DNA of 64,000 nucleotides from Rhynchopus sp. YZ270_cl-10 (GCA_964035575.1 OZ037876.1:868001-932000), one strand, 5' to 3'. Shown: positions 22,794-34,436, numbered from the stretch's first letter. Notes: a model not told the origin generated them from the sequence alone. Numbers and translations: made by a program.

Positions 22794-23419
22794 TTTTTTC
22801 TTTCATAAAAAAGGAGGGGAAATGAACGAATTGTGTCTGAAAAACAGGAACACACACCGCCAAGAAATCCTCCTCATCATACAGGGAAACCCGGTTCGTT
22901 TTCGAAGTAACTTCCTGGGGTGAAGTAAACCTTTTTTTTTGCGTTTGAAGCATTTTTCTTTCATATTTTTGCCCACGTTTTGGTGTTGCTTTAAAAAAAA
23001 ATACAAAATACCCAGAGACCGTTCAGTGCTAATGTTTTCCCCCAAAAAAACTTTTTTTTTGAAGGACTCAAAAACCACCGCAACGAGAACCGCCTCTCCC
23101 CCACCACTACTTTCTTTGATTTTGTTTTGTTTTTTGATTTTCCCACTGAAGACACATTGAAGAGCGGGGGAAACTGAACTTTGAGAAAGATGGGAAAAAA
23201 AGAACAAAAACATAAAGAGGTTTGTAAGATGACTTGAAGGTTGCCTAACGTCTTCTTAAGGGGGAGGGGAAAGAGGGCTGGGATAAGGAAGGAATGCTAC
23301 TTTGCAGGAAGTTCAGGGGTGTGTATCCCACTCCCCCCCTTTTTTTTTGCCACACACACATAGGAGCCTTTTATTGCTGCAGCGTTGAAACAAAACTAAA
23401 CTAAAAAAAAAAAAATATT

Positions 23420-23455
23420 GAAAGATGCATGTGCCTCTCGTGTACATAACGTTTC
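23420..23455 (+). repeat. Family B hairpin repeat
   Basis: GAAAGATGCATGTGC, CTCTCGT, GTACATAACG. The 3' arm is partly eroded. Confidence 0.65.
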
Positions 23456-23513
23456 CAACAAATACAACTGCGATTAGTGATCCACGCAGACCAATAAAAA
23501 AATTATTTTTTTT

Positions 23514-23580
23514 GATAAAATTGTTGGAATAGTGTAGTTGCCTCGGTTGTGTTGCCACAGTTTTGTGCAAATCTCCACTG
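23514..23580 (+). repeat. Family D repeat
   Basis: GATAAAATTGTTGGAATAG, TGTAGTTGCCTCGGTTGTGT, TGCCACAG, TCTCCACTG. Near consensus. Confidence 0.92.
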
Positions 23581-24612
23581 TCTTTTTAAAACGCAGCCAA
23601 TTTGAGAAAAAAAAGAAAAAGAAAACACACCTGATTTGGCCGGTAGCAACTTCCGGTACAAACCGGCAAAACACCGGCCCAACACCAGCAAACTGGGTCA
23701 AAATCAGGTGGCACACAACAAAAAAAGACAAAAAAAGAGATGAACAAGCCTCCCGGATGCACACATCTCACAAAAAAAAAAAATATGGCAAAAAATAAAA
23801 TCGATTAAAAAAAATGGGGTAGTAACGCACAAAGAATGTGTCGGTGTTATTTTTACACCCTCCTCCCCTCCTTTTTTTTGCGCCTGCAAAATACGTTAAG
23901 ATATTTTGCGAAGGGCGTGATACAACTAAGGGTGGGTGAGAGGGTCAATAATGGGTTCGCAGTGTGTATATGCCCCCAACATCGCAAAAAAAAAAAAGAA
24001 AGTTGGCAAGAATCCAAGCCTATCGTAGCCCACCGAAGGTAAGGCTAAAATGGCAGAGGCTAAAACGGAAAAAAAAGGGGAGAGGTGGAGATCGTTATGT
24101 ACACAGCATTATTTACACTGCAATAATAGGCCCATCCCCCCTCAGGTAGTGCAGTCATCTCTATTGATGCAGGCACAGTCATACAAAATCAGTTTCCATT
24201 ATGCTTTCCATTCGAAGAGAAAACACACAAACAGGATGTTCAAAAAAAAAACAACGATAGATCCCTTTAAAGTGCCAACATCTCTACTGCATGCAAGCAC
24301 AGTCATACAAAAACACCCCCCCTATCTGTGGCTTAATACTGCTTCTTTCACCTTTTATCACAGTAGGGGGGGACTTCCACATACACAAAAAAAAAAAACT
24401 CCCTCCCCTCATTCCACCCCCTCCACTATGGTGAATACTGTCTTTTTGCAGGAGGCAGTTACACCTAACATAATAGCATAAGAAAAAAAAAAAATTTTTT
24501 TTTTTGAGAAACAGAGGGCGGTGGATGGGGAGGAGGAGGGGGGACTACCCCCCATATGTATCTACAAAAACAGTCACTGCGGGGTGATTTATATTTGTAT
24601 GATATGCAATGG

Positions 24613-24730
<118 letters not shown>

Positions 24731-24776
24731 AATGGACAATCGAGGGGGGTGAGTAGAGCTGCGTTCTTTAAAAAAA

Positions 24777-24825
24777 GGTAGTACAAACGCCTCGGCGGAA
24801 CTCCATGGGCTATCGAACCCCGGGG
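24777..24825 (+). repeat. Family C repeat (diverged, tRNA-B-box-like end)
   Basis: GTAGTACAAACGCCTCGGC, GGAACTCCATGG, GCTATCGAACCCCGG. Confidence 0.65.
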
Positions 24826-25343
24826 TGCTGCACGTGGATGGCGTTTTATACAATGTACTTTAAAAAAATAAAATGAAACGAACAACAACACAACTATTTG
24901 TGTGAAAACAGCCCCTTTTTTTCTTGGGTGGGGGGAAAAGCGATTTCCCTCCCACATACTTTTTTTTCCTCTCTCCCTCTCTCTCAGGCATCTTGCTGGG
25001 CCGTTTTTTCGTTCTCTCTTTGGGAGCTGGAAGTTCAAACGCGGAACACCACACTTTGTTTAATTTATTCCTCCCCCCCGACAACAACACAAACTGCTGG
25101 AACAGTGAAGGCTTGCCACGCAAGCTCGACTTTCCTGTCATTTTTTTCTCGGATCACCGAAACTTTTTTTTTGGGTGGGAGGGAGAAGATAGTGTAATAA
25201 CCTGAGCTGGAACCGAACAGAATAACAGAAAAAAAAAGAATAAAAACGCACTCAAATATCAGTCATGAAGGGTGTATGGCTAAATATACCACACAGGTTA
25301 TAATATGCAACCCTACCCGGTCATCTTTCATGAACACCTGAAA

Positions 25344-25374
25344 CATGAATATGATGCTCTGTGCACATATATTC
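25344..25374 (+). repeat. Family B hairpin repeat (diverged)
   Basis: CATGAATATG, ATGCTCTGTG, CACATATATTC. The arms pair (GAATATG/CATATATTC). Confidence 0.5.
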
Positions 25375-25384
25375 AAAAAAAAAA

Positions 25385-25440
25385 AGTGAAGTTGAAAGTG
25401 CAAACGCCTCACCGTTCATCGGCGGACGCAGACACTGATA
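25385..25440 (+). repeat. Family C repeat
   Basis: AGTGAAGTTGAAAGTGCAAA, CGCCTC, TCGGCGGACGCAGACACTGA. Same subtype as 37537-37594 (both have ACCGTTC.TCGGCGGA). Confidence 0.85.
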
Positions 25441-25814
25441 AAAAACGAAACAACACAAACCCTGTTAGCGGTTTAGGTCTTAAAAATGAAGCACAGTACT
25501 GTTGCATAAAAAATAGTGGAAAAAGAGTGAAACTGAAAGAGTGTAGCCATAAGAAACCTTGATTGATACAGCCTCACATACCCCACGTTTTTTTCCCCCC
25601 GAATTCTGAAAAAAAAACGAAAATTTTGGAAAAGATGACTGTGTCGCAGACATCTTTCCCACAAAATGAATCATAAAATCAACGTATGGAAACGGTGATT
25701 TCATCTACATTCTGTGATTGCAAAAATAACTTGATTGGTGCACACAAACGCATCGTAGACGCAAGAACACGTGCACGGTATCGAAAAAAAAAAACAAAGA
25801 AAGGTTTTGTACTA

Positions 25815-25891
25815 TAAACCAAAGCCTCACTGCTTTAGCCACAAATAAAAGTTTATAAGATGAACCTAAGTCTCTCATTGCTTAATCACCT
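25815..25891 (+). repeat. Two family A hairpins in tandem
   Basis: A worn copy (AACCAAAGCCTCACTGCTTT, AGCCAC) at 25815-25842 is followed by a better one (AAAGTTTATAAGATGAACC, TAAGTCTCTCATTGCTTAAT, CACCT) at 25847-25891. Confidence 0.75.
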
Positions 25892-26020
25892 ACAATAAAC
25901 GAATGATAAGTCGTTAAACGAACACTAGGGAGCACTTTACACCCTTTTTTTAAAACCTATCTCTCCTACCCCCACCCACACCTCATTTCTCCAAAACCCC
26001 CATCCCCCTTCCCCCATTCT

Positions 26021-29000
26021 CTACAACATACTGAATAGCATAGGACGTAGGTCGCGGATTGGCACTTTAGTTTGAGGTGATGTTAACGAGGCGACAGATG
26101 GAAACGACGCATTTCTTCCAAAGAGAGGGGAGATGCCAGGACCTGCCGCGATAGGAGAGGTCATGCCTGCAGCAGCAAGCGGCGCTGCGGTGTGCGGCGC
26201 GCGTTGAAGGAAGGGGAGACCCCCCGTTTGAAGCGCATCGTTCACAAATACAATACCACTTCCACCGCGCCCTTTGTTAAGCAGGCTGTTCAGACCATTT
26301 CCGCTTCCAGATGAAGGCCGCTCCGTATCCATACGAACTACAACATGCGTCACCGACATACAATTCTGACAAACATGCACACAGACCTGCCCCCTCTCCA
26401 CCTCCGGAAACGCATTCACCAACTCCTGCACCACAACCCCCTGCGCGGCCCCTTCCAACCCTCCATTCTGCTCCTTCCCAATCCTTAGCGTATTCATCTG
26501 AGTATTCCCATTCACAAAAAGATTCAATGAAGCAAGCCGTGTACACGAGCCCTTTGGAAAGCCTTTCCCATAGATCCCTGCAAAGACCTCGGAGACAAGG
26601 TGAAACCATTCTTCAACCACTATAGTGTCAATCGGAACGTCATCAGTGGCGGGTCTGCTGAAAGAGAGGTTCTGGAATGATGGGGAGCCTGGGGTGGTTG
26701 GGGTTTCTTGGTAAACAGAGTAATAGGTTTCTCCACAGATACAACGAAGGTATGCAGAAGGGGCTGGGGGAGGTTCGCGGGGTTCGAGACATAGAGCGCG
26801 GGATATTCTACTGCATGCGTGGATGATATTGTTCATTTCTGCGTGCGCTGCAGTGACGATGGCAGATCCAGAAAGCTGGGTGTTAGTGTCCTGGATAATC
26901 TTTTGTACAATGTCGTACGCAGGAACCGCAAACAGCGCTGCCAACAATGTAACGTAAAAGGTCGCCCCCTTCTCGACCCCACCCACAACACATAGCTTCC
27001 TGAGGCATGGTGTGACCCCGCCAAACCTCTCTCTGGCTTGCCCATCTGAACTCCGATCAGAGATAATCTGTTTTGCAACAAACCCGATCGCCTGAGAAAT
27101 TGCCTGCGAATATTTGAGTGCACTCTTCTGCACTGCGCTAGGCAGGCTTTTCGGGGATGCAACCTGCCCAAAGGAGGACTGCGCGACGTCGCCAGGAAAA
27201 AATATATTTTTGTTCGGCCGTTTCCGAACCGGCATTGGAGGGGGCGAAGTTGTCGCTGGGATGTCATCAAAGACATTGATAATGTCAATTCCCTGCGCTG
27301 TCGCAAACTCAGCAACCCCTGCTGGCGGGGCCGCAGCGAGATTGACGATAACAGCAGTATTCTGACCCGCTAATATCGAAACAAGAGGAATGTCGATTGA
27401 GGTGCAGCCACTGATGCTAATTTTATCAAAAAGAGCAGACACCGCTCCATCGGTACCTTCACTACAAGCAGGGGACAACTGCGCTGTCAAGCGGGAGATA
27501 TGTGTCTCCGCCTCCTTCACCATTCCTATCTTTGGAACCGAAGGAAGGGACGTCAATGACCCGGACCTCAGGGCGTGACTGCTCCCCCCAGACGATAACA
27601 CTAGATAGCTTGACAGTGCTTGCGCCTCCAAATCTGAGTTGGACGTCTTCTCTGTAAGGTTCGTGCAGTGCTCCAACCCATGCCGCAGCAATGTCTCAAT
27701 AGTAGGGCGCTTCTGTGGACAGCGCTGTAAATGCATTCTAATGTATTCAACTATGACGTCTGCAGGGTGTCCTCGTGGCGAAGGGCTGATAGGTTGAATG
27801 CAGTTCCGCAATTTGGTGATATCCTCTTCAACAAGAATTTCTTCCGTAGGCGAGCAAAGTCGATGAAAAAAACTGCAAAAATCTGCCGCACAAAACAGAT
27901 ATTCCCCCGTAAAGAGCTCATAGAGAAGACAGCCGAGGGACCAGATGTCGACAGAGGTGATGGAGCAGCCTTCGTACAGCTTTCCATAATCTTTGTCTTT
28001 GCCTGCACTGAGAACCTCGGGGGGACGGATGCATTCGGTACCACGAGCACGCATCTGAACACGACCTGTTTCCTCCTCAAAAATGCTTTCCCCAAAGTCG
28101 CACAGCGCAACCGTAGGGTACTGCGACCCAGAGGTCCACTTCAGAAGCAGGTTGTCGCACTTCAGGTCATAATGCACCACCCCCTCATCGTGCACGGTTT
28201 TGACACACCCCAACACTCTGAAGTAGATTTCTAGGAGAGTGGAGGCGTCGGGGCGGGTGCCCCGGTCTTTCCAAGAAGTGCGCCACTGCTTTAGGGACTG
28301 TGTGTAGCATGGCATTAATATGCAGAAGGAGGTGCCGTCAAAACCGTAGTCAACGACCTTTACTGCCTCGACGCCAGCAGCGCTTTCGAGGGCTTTGCGT
28401 TCCTTCCCGGATGGGGAGGTGTCCCCGGGGTGGCGTTCGTTGCAGCGTAAGACTTCGCGTTTGGCGTCAGCTTTTTCGACTCTGCGCATGGCGAGAACTT
28501 CACTGAAGACATCGAGAATGCGGTCGACAGAGGCGGGGACCTGCTTCAACGCGTATTCCGTTAGGTTCTGCCCTGCCTTTTCGGACTCACTGTGGAGTGG
28601 GTTGCTCCGCGCAGCAGGGAGCCCTGCGCAGTCGATGGCAGCGTTGACATGGCATTTGACAACACTGCCAAAGGCTCCTACTCCAAGACGGCGACGTTCG
28701 GGGGTGACGAAGGAGTTGCTTGGGCTGGTCGCGGGGACGCCGTGTTTGAGTTCGTCAAAGCTGAACATACTGGTTGAAATCAGTTTTAATAGCACAGAGG
28801 CCTTCTCGGTGACAGACCGCAGTGCACCGGAGGTGTGGTAGTCTGCACGGTGCTGCTTCCCCGCTGCCTGCTTCAGTGATTCGCACTGCACCTCACGCAA
28901 CGTCTCGGGAAGACGCCTCAAAATCTGCAGCACCTCCCAGCTAATCCCACTGTTGCACTCCTCGTTGAGATGGTTGAACAGCACCTTGCAGTACTCCGTC

Positions 29001-32000
29001 AACCCATTCCCTGCCTTGGTCAGCAACAACACATTGAGGCTTGCATTCGCCGAGCTGTCCACAATGGTAAAGAGAAGCGTCGTCACAAACCATGCGTGCA
29101 ACGAAATGTTCTTGTCGAGCGGCCTCTCTGCGGGGGTCATGGACACCCTCGGCTCTGCTGCGCACGTTGTGTCTGGTGATGTGGCCGATATCTTTGGCTT
29201 AGCTTCGTAGAGATCATTTGTCGAAGGCGGCAACACCATCAATGCAACAGGCTCATCACACGTCGACTCCGTTCTTGTACTCTTCTCTGGAATTGCATAG
29301 TCTTCAGACAAAATCGGCTGGTTCGGTACACTAGACAACACCCCTGCAACACTCGCCTCTCGGGTCCCCCAATGTGCACTGGGCGTTCTATCACCAAACT
29401 TCAACGTCGGAATAACCGGCTTCGGCGGATTACCTGAATTAGAAAAGGACAGTTCGTCGGACATCTCGATGACAGACCGCACAACAGACACCCCTACGAG
29501 CGGTGACGCCGGTTGCGGTGACGGCTGCAGAACATCCCCGATAGGTGCATCGGCAACACCATACAGAGAGGGCTGTGCCTTGCCCAGACGCAAAGACGGA
29601 ATCACCGGTTTCATGATCGGTCTCTTCACTGGGGTGGGCTTTTCTGTCGACCTGCGGGGGATGCCTGTAGAGGAGATGGTCTTGAGAAGCTCGGTCTTGA
29701 TGTTCGGCACGCTCGCAGCGGTATGCAACTCCATTGGGACTAATGCCTTGGGGGGTGCAGGTGTTCCGCCAATGAGAGGCTGTTCTGGTTCTGGGGAGAG
29801 TTGCAGTGGTGGTGCCATCGCATTTCTGATCTTCTCAAACGCGGCTTGAGCAGTAGGCGGTGACCCTGCCGGACTCATTGTCCCTTCCGATACAGGAAAC
29901 TCTGCATTAATGCTTGAAACATCAGGGTTGAGCAGTTCCCTCGGAGGTGTTACAGAAGGGTTCGAATGCAGTTCGAAGGACCGATCTTCAATTCCTTGAT
30001 CAGTGTAGCTGTGTACTGTGATCATCGTTTCGAGGAGAACGTCTTCATCTGGGGAGCCAAGCGCAATAAACGCAAGAGGGGGTGTGTCCGTCACGCTCAT
30101 GACCATGCTGGTTTTGCAGAGGTTGTCGTCGGGGAGCTCGCTTTCTTCTTCTTCTTCAAGAACCTCACCGAGCTCACAGAGGAGCGCTGCTGCCTCTTCG
30201 AACTGCGGCATCGCTGCTGGAGCTTCAGATACGCATTTAACCGGAGACTCCGGCAGAACCACAGTCAATTCATCCGCAAGCACCCCCGCCACCCCAAGCT
30301 TATCCAACAGCGCGCGACTCACACTCCCACCTAACGCACTGAAATACGTCATGCACTTCAAATGCAACACACAAAGCAACGTATTTTGCGTCCGACTATT
30401 CAATGCTGGGTCATAGTACATCTGCACAATACTCAAATAATGCACTCTAGCATAGGTCGAAAGGGTTAAAGGACACGATATTAACGGTGAATCAGGGAGT
30501 GTCAAGACTGCAAGGACGAGGTGTAGAACCTTCGACTTTACCCCAGCATAATCGAACACCTCCCCCGCAACAAGCCAGTTCAGTACCAAACCCTCAAAGG
30601 GACAGAGCAAAAAATCTAATTGCCTCATAAACCCCTCCCAGCCAGCGGTGTCGACAGTTTCCTCCGCCTTTTCAGCTTCCTCTACAGAGCGAAGAGGAGG
30701 GATTTGCGGCTTTCTTCTCGTCTCATTGCACTCAGCGGAGGACGATGACAACGAGTTGGAAGACGATGAGGCGGATGAAGGGGAGATCTTTTTGAGGCCA
30801 TTTGTGTCTGCTTCAGGCTTTGCTTTTGGGACGTCCTTTTTGTGTGTTTCTGTGGAATCGCAGTTTAAAGAGAAAAACTCTGCAGCAGCACACCAAAAGT
30901 CCAGAACCAACCCTGCAGCGTAGAGTGGTTGACCCTCAGAGATCTGCGCGCTTTGTGCTGTGAAAGGGTTGTTTTCTCCGTCCGAATCCTCATCAAAGGT
31001 TCGTGGTCGGTCCTGATCCGATGCCTGCGGGCTTCCCACCCCCCTCTTCATTCTCGGCGGAGTCAACGCAAGCTTCGACTGTTGTACAATCCACAGCAAA
31101 AAGGATGGATCTGTCGTAATCAGATGCTTCAAAAACAGTACCAACGATGCAGGCTTGTTCACAGCACGCAGCAGCGCGGTGACGTACCGGACGCACTGCA
31201 GCATCAACTGAATGTTTGGCAGCATAAATGAGTCGCACCCTTGGCTTTCCTTTACCACATCCATCACGACCTCCATCACAACCTCTGCAGAAAAGGCCAG
31301 AAGCAGGCCTTCCTGCGGCCCTGCTTCTACATAACGGTTGAGGAGAACAAAGTACTTCGCAAGTACGGAGAGCTTCTTTTCTGAGGTTCCACCACCACGG
31401 TATAGAACGGATCCGACCACTTGGCTCCATCTGTAGAGAAAAGGATCGGCATGCGGCAACATTGCGTTCCGTAGTGGCGACGGCGGTGTAGGCGATGTGC
31501 ACACCAATGGAATACTGCTACTCCTATTAATAATACTCTGCAATAGAAAGGCCCCGCATTTCCCCATCTCCTGCTTTCTCGGCCGTTTTCTAAGACTCCC
31601 TAACCGAGGTGAAACAAGCATAGGGGAAGTCGCCGCTAGCGGGTCACTCTCGTCATCATCATCGATATTCACATTGCATGCCAACTTTTTGTATGGTTCA
31701 ACCCTAAATATCATTGAAGGATCACCACAGGTTCGGTTGGTGGAGGATCGGAGGTCTTGGGAGCTTTGTGAATAGAAATATGTGTCCAGTTCGTGGAGTG
31801 CTATGTCAACGCATTTAGAGGATTCGGAAGCATCGGCCCCAACGATGACGTCCATTAGGGTGAGCGCGGAGAGGCGAACGACGTCAATGAGAGAGTCAGA
31901 GCTTGGGGATTCTGTGGCAGCTTTGTAGCCTTCATCGCAGAGGTGTGCAGTGTGTTTTTTGCAAAGCTCTGCATCCGTTTTCTTGCAAGAATGAAGCTCC

Positions 32001-33373
32001 ACGGTGCTAGAACGAACCGGGTTTTCAACCTTTGGTGCGTTCCCTTCGCGTTTCAACCCTAACCTCCGCATTCTCTTTAACAGAGCTGGGGCATCTTTTG
32101 TAGCATAGATCTGCCCCATCTTATGTGCAAGGTGTACCAAGGTTGTCTGCGGCATGGTCAGCTCTTCATCTGGCTCATCAAATGTTTGGATGGTTTCTTG
32201 TCTAGGCATGAGAGGGGAGCTTCCGTCTGGTGTTGCTGGGATCTTTTTGTAGACGCTCTGCTTCTTTACACAAAGGCTGCTGCTATGCGAAATCAACCTA
32301 AGCATCGAAGACGAATGGATTGGTGTACTGTCTGCCGTTGTCATCTGACTTTCATCCTCTTTGCTACGGCGGAAGCTGCCCCCTCTTTTCGTCAGATGTG
32401 GTTTGCTTAGACCACGCTTTCCTGGGCTGATCGAAGAGAGGCGAGGGGAGACAGACGCCTTTTCCGTTAAATTCAGACTAGGCGCGGTATGCGCTACACC
32501 AAGCTTTTTTGTATCAGGAGACGTATCGAACGAAAGCTGTGCACTTCCAAACGACACCGGGCTGGTAGGGGATAAATGCGTCTCGCGCTCCACACTCTTC
32601 GCAGTCGGGTCAGGCAACACTACCGGAGTGCCCAACACATCGTCCTCCCTCTCAAGCGAATCACTCCTCCCACCTGACGCACGGTTTGCCCGCAACCTCT
32701 GCACCAAAGACATCGGAGATGCACTGAGGGGTGGTTGGCACTCCTCTTCTATGTCATCACGCTCCTGCATCAGTTGTCTCCTGTATAACTGCAGCAACGC
32801 GGTCAACGGTTTGGCTGTCTGCAGTTCTGCAATAAAAAATGAAACCGACTCAGCGACCGCCTCCGTTCCCATATGCATCTGCGAGGTTGTGAAGGCGAGG
32901 GTAAAGAGCACTGCCGCGCACTGTGCTGTAGGTTCGCTTCCATCCTCCGCACGAAGCCGTTCCACACAGAGCGTCAAAAAGCTTTGCAGCAGATCCCCCC
33001 TCCTCGCTGCAGCGATTGCTAGCAGGACCCCCGACACTGCGCGACACACCTTTCTTGGATGGGGTGCCGCCGTCACCTTCTCAAACAACACCACCTCAAG
33101 CCCTGCCGACATCAGTCTTGCGCATGCAGTGCCATCCTCGATATATGCCCGCACTGCTGACAACGCTGCAACTATCGATTGTTCTGTTGTCGCATCCTTA
33201 AGAGAACTACACAACACCCCTGCGGCACCTTCCTTCACCTTTTTGGGTGATGTACTGTGGCTCTTCGCAGGGCTAGTGGCAGGAGGGCTGTTCTCAGAAA
33301 CGTCGTGGACACCTGATATCTCTGCATACTGCTGCCCCGCAGGCCCCACCCCACGCAAACGGTTGACCACCAT
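26021..33373 (-). CDS. Giant protein kinase fused to a dead dual-specificity-phosphatase-like domain
   Basis: 2450 residues from the first in-frame ATG (33371-33373). The N-terminal ~200 residues look like helical ARM/HEAT-type repeats; a long S/P-rich region follows. The kinase domain lies near residues 1560-1900: RLGVGAFGSVV, YALKQVP, VVHYDLKCDNLLLK, LCDFGES, GTECIRPPEVL, SVDIWSLGCLLYELFTGEYL. Glycine loop, catalytic Asp and DFG are kept, but HRD is HYD, so it is a non-RD kinase. A segment with DSP topology (VIVNLAAAPPAGVAEFATAQ to CVVGGVEKGATF, about residues 1995-2150) aligns with HCAAGVSRSATV but has Val for the catalytic Cys and Lys for the Arg, so a pseudophosphatase is likely. Kinase-DSP proteins ('kinatases') are known from trypanosomatids. 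The acceptor CCCCCAAG is at 33438-33445. The frame is open without ATG up to 33436, so an upstream exon is possible; otherwise a short uORF precedes the start. Confidence 0.88.
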   Translation of the reverse strand: MVVNRLRGVGPAGQQYAEISGVHDVSENSPPATSPAKSHSTSPKKVKEGAAGVLCSSLKDATTEQSIVAALSAVRAYIEDGTACARLMSAGLEVVLFEKVTAAPHPRKVCRAVSGVLLAIAAARRGDLLQSFLTLCVERLRAEDGSEPTAQCAAVLFTLAFTTSQMHMGTEAVAESVSFFIAELQTAKPLTALLQLYRRQLMQERDDIEEECQPPLSASPMSLVQRLRANRASGGRSDSLEREDDVLGTPVVLPDPTAKSVERETHLSPTSPVSFGSAQLSFDTSPDTKKLGVAHTAPSLNLTEKASVSPRLSSISPGKRGLSKPHLTKRGGSFRRSKEDESQMTTADSTPIHSSSMLRLISHSSSLCVKKQSVYKKIPATPDGSSPLMPRQETIQTFDEPDEELTMPQTTLVHLAHKMGQIYATKDAPALLKRMRRLGLKREGNAPKVENPVRSSTVELHSCKKTDAELCKKHTAHLCDEGYKAATESPSSDSLIDVVRLSALTLMDVIVGADASESSKCVDIALHELDTYFYSQSSQDLRSSTNRTCGDPSMIFRVEPYKKLACNVNIDDDDESDPLAATSPMLVSPRLGSLRKRPRKQEMGKCGAFLLQSIINRSSSIPLVCTSPTPPSPLRNAMLPHADPFLYRWSQVVGSVLYRGGGTSEKKLSVLAKYFVLLNRYVEAGPQEGLLLAFSAEVVMEVVMDVVKESQGCDSFMLPNIQLMLQCVRYVTALLRAVNKPASLVLFLKHLITTDPSFLLWIVQQSKLALTPPRMKRGVGSPQASDQDRPRTFDEDSDGENNPFTAQSAQISEGQPLYAAGLVLDFWCAAAEFFSLNCDSTETHKKDVPKAKPEADTNGLKKISPSSASSSSNSLSSSSAECNETRRKPQIPPLRSVEEAEKAEETVDTAGWEGFMRQLDFLLCPFEGLVLNWLVAGEVFDYAGVKSKVLHLVLAVLTLPDSPLISCPLTLSTYARVHYLSIVQMYYDPALNSRTQNTLLCVLHLKCMTYFSALGGSVSRALLDKLGVAGVLADELTVVLPESPVKCVSEAPAAMPQFEEAAALLCELGEVLEEEEESELPDDNLCKTSMVMSVTDTPPLAFIALGSPDEDVLLETMITVHSYTDQGIEDRSFELHSNPSVTPPRELLNPDVSSINAEFPVSEGTMSPAGSPPTAQAAFEKIRNAMAPPLQLSPEPEQPLIGGTPAPPKALVPMELHTAASVPNIKTELLKTISSTGIPRRSTEKPTPVKRPIMKPVIPSLRLGKAQPSLYGVADAPIGDVLQPSPQPASPLVGVSVVRSVIEMSDELSFSNSGNPPKPVIPTLKFGDRTPSAHWGTREASVAGVLSSVPNQPILSEDYAIPEKSTRTESTCDEPVALMVLPPSTNDLYEAKPKISATSPDTTCAAEPRVSMTPAERPLDKNISLHAWFVTTLLFTIVDSSANASLNVLLLTKAGNGLTEYCKVLFNHLNEECNSGISWEVLQILRRLPETLREVQCESLKQAAGKQHRADYHTSGALRSVTEKASVLLKLISTSMFSFDELKHGVPATSPSNSFVTPERRRLGVGAFGSVVKCHVNAAIDCAGLPAARSNPLHSESEKAGQNLTEYALKQVPASVDRILDVFSEVLAMRRVEKADAKREVLRCNERHPGDTSPSGKERKALESAAGVEAVKVVDYGFDGTSFCILMPCYTQSLKQWRTSWKDRGTRPDASTLLEIYFRVLGCVKTVHDEGVVHYDLKCDNLLLKWTSGSQYPTVALCDFGESIFEEETGRVQMRARGTECIRPPEVLSAGKDKDYGKLYEGCSITSVDIWSLGCLLYELFTGEYLFCAADFCSFFHRLCSPTEEILVEEDITKLRNCIQPISPSPRGHPADVIVEYIRMHLQRCPQKRPTIETLLRHGLEHCTNLTEKTSNSDLEAQALSSYLVLSSGGSSHALRSGSLTSLPSVPKIGMVKEAETHISRLTAQLSPACSEGTDGAVSALFDKISISGCTSIDIPLVSILAGQNTAVIVNLAAAPPAGVAEFATAQGIDIINVFDDIPATTSPPPMPVRKRPNKNIFFPGDVAQSSFGQVASPKSLPSAVQKSALKYSQAISQAIGFVAKQIISDRSSDGQARERFGGVTPCLRKLCVVGGVEKGATFYVTLLAALFAVPAYDIVQKIIQDTNTQLSGSAIVTAAHAEMNNIIHACSRISRALCLEPREPPPAPSAYLRCICGETYYSVYQETPTTPGSPSFQNLSFSRPATDDVPIDTIVVEEWFHLVSEVFAGIYGKGFPKGSCTRLASLNLFVNGNTQMNTLRIGKEQNGGLEGAAQGVVVQELVNAFPEVERGQVCVHVCQNCMSVTHVVVRMDTERPSSGSGNGLNSLLNKGRGGSGIVFVNDALQTGGLPFLQRAPHTAAPLAAAGMTSPIAAGPGISPLFGRNASFPSVASLTSPQTKVPIRDLRPMLFSML

Positions 33374-33437
33374 ATCCGCCCTGGACGGGCTTACTCGAGA
33401 GGAAGCGGCAGTGTCATTTACTCTCGAGGACGCCACG

Positions 33438-33485
33438 CTTGGGGGTAAAAGAATGGAAAGAAGAAAGAATTAGGAGAGGAGAAAA
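33438..33485 (-). promoter_or_regulatory. Candidate splice acceptor of the kinase gene
   Basis: The coding strand has a long pyrimidine tract (CTCCTCTCCTAATTCTTTC, TTCTTTCCATTCTTTT) ending ACCCCCAAG. A CTAAT branch-like motif is present. It could be a trans- or a cis-acceptor. Confidence 0.6.
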
Positions 33486-34148
33486 CAAAAAAGAGACCGT
33501 TGTGTATTTTCGGGGGTTGGTCTATTAAAAAAAAAACGTATTTTTCCCTGGAGGTGTTGGAGGTTTTGAGTGAAATGCGAAAACGAAAAAATCTTTGAAA
33601 AATGCCTCATTAACCCTCAAACCAGCAGAAAATACTGAAATACACAGCTTTCTTCATCTAAGTACAAACTTAGATAGACGACCCACCGATGAAGTGACAG
33701 AGATACAATGTCCACCGCGAAACCAAAATTGTAGGTGAAACAAGATGGCCCGCGACTTGAGGAGGTAATTATTCAATTACGGAAATATCCTTGGCGAGGA
33801 GGAGGAGGAGGAGAGCAAATGAATAGAAGGTGTGTGATTTCAAATATACTTTTGTTGGTGGGGGAGTGGGGAAAAGCTGTGAAACGAGACAAAGAAAAAA
33901 AATAATTTCCATACGATTGTGAGGGGAGGTGATGCACTTCGCAACTAAAAAGAAGGGGTTTGGTAAAAACGAACCTACACCTCCATTTAGCCACCTCACC
34001 CAAGGTTTTGAAATAATATCATGAATGGCACCCGGGGGTATCCAAAACCCGGTAATACCCGGTAATGAATCTGGGATTTGCACAGTAATACACGATACAC
34101 GGGTGTCATCCATGTAATAATAAAATATATAAAAAAAACGAAAAAATT

Positions 34149-34187
34149 GTGAGATGAATGTGCCTCTCATGCACACAAACATCTTAA
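34149..34187 (+). repeat. Family B hairpin repeat
   Basis: GTGAGATGAATGTGC, CTCTCAT, GCACACAAACATCTT. Near consensus, with a small insertion in the 3' arm. Confidence 0.8.
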
Positions 34188-34436
34188 AATAGGGGATGAG
34201 AAGGATATGTGTAGTTTGCCTTATTTATGCAAAATATCCACAAATTCCTTTTTGGTCACTTCGCAACGCTTTTTTTGAATACGAAAAAGAGAGAGAGAAA
34301 AAAACGAATTTTAAATGCGAAAGACATTTTGGAGAATTGGGGAAAATCTTGGGATAATCAATTTGTATATGCGTACCAGAACTAATGGGGAGGGGGAGGT
34401 GTGAAGAGGGAATGAAAGATATGAGTGAAAAAAAAC

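Noticed and set aside
32361-33473. A 370-codon plus-strand frame
   Set aside because: Shadow of the N-terminal part of the kinase gene.
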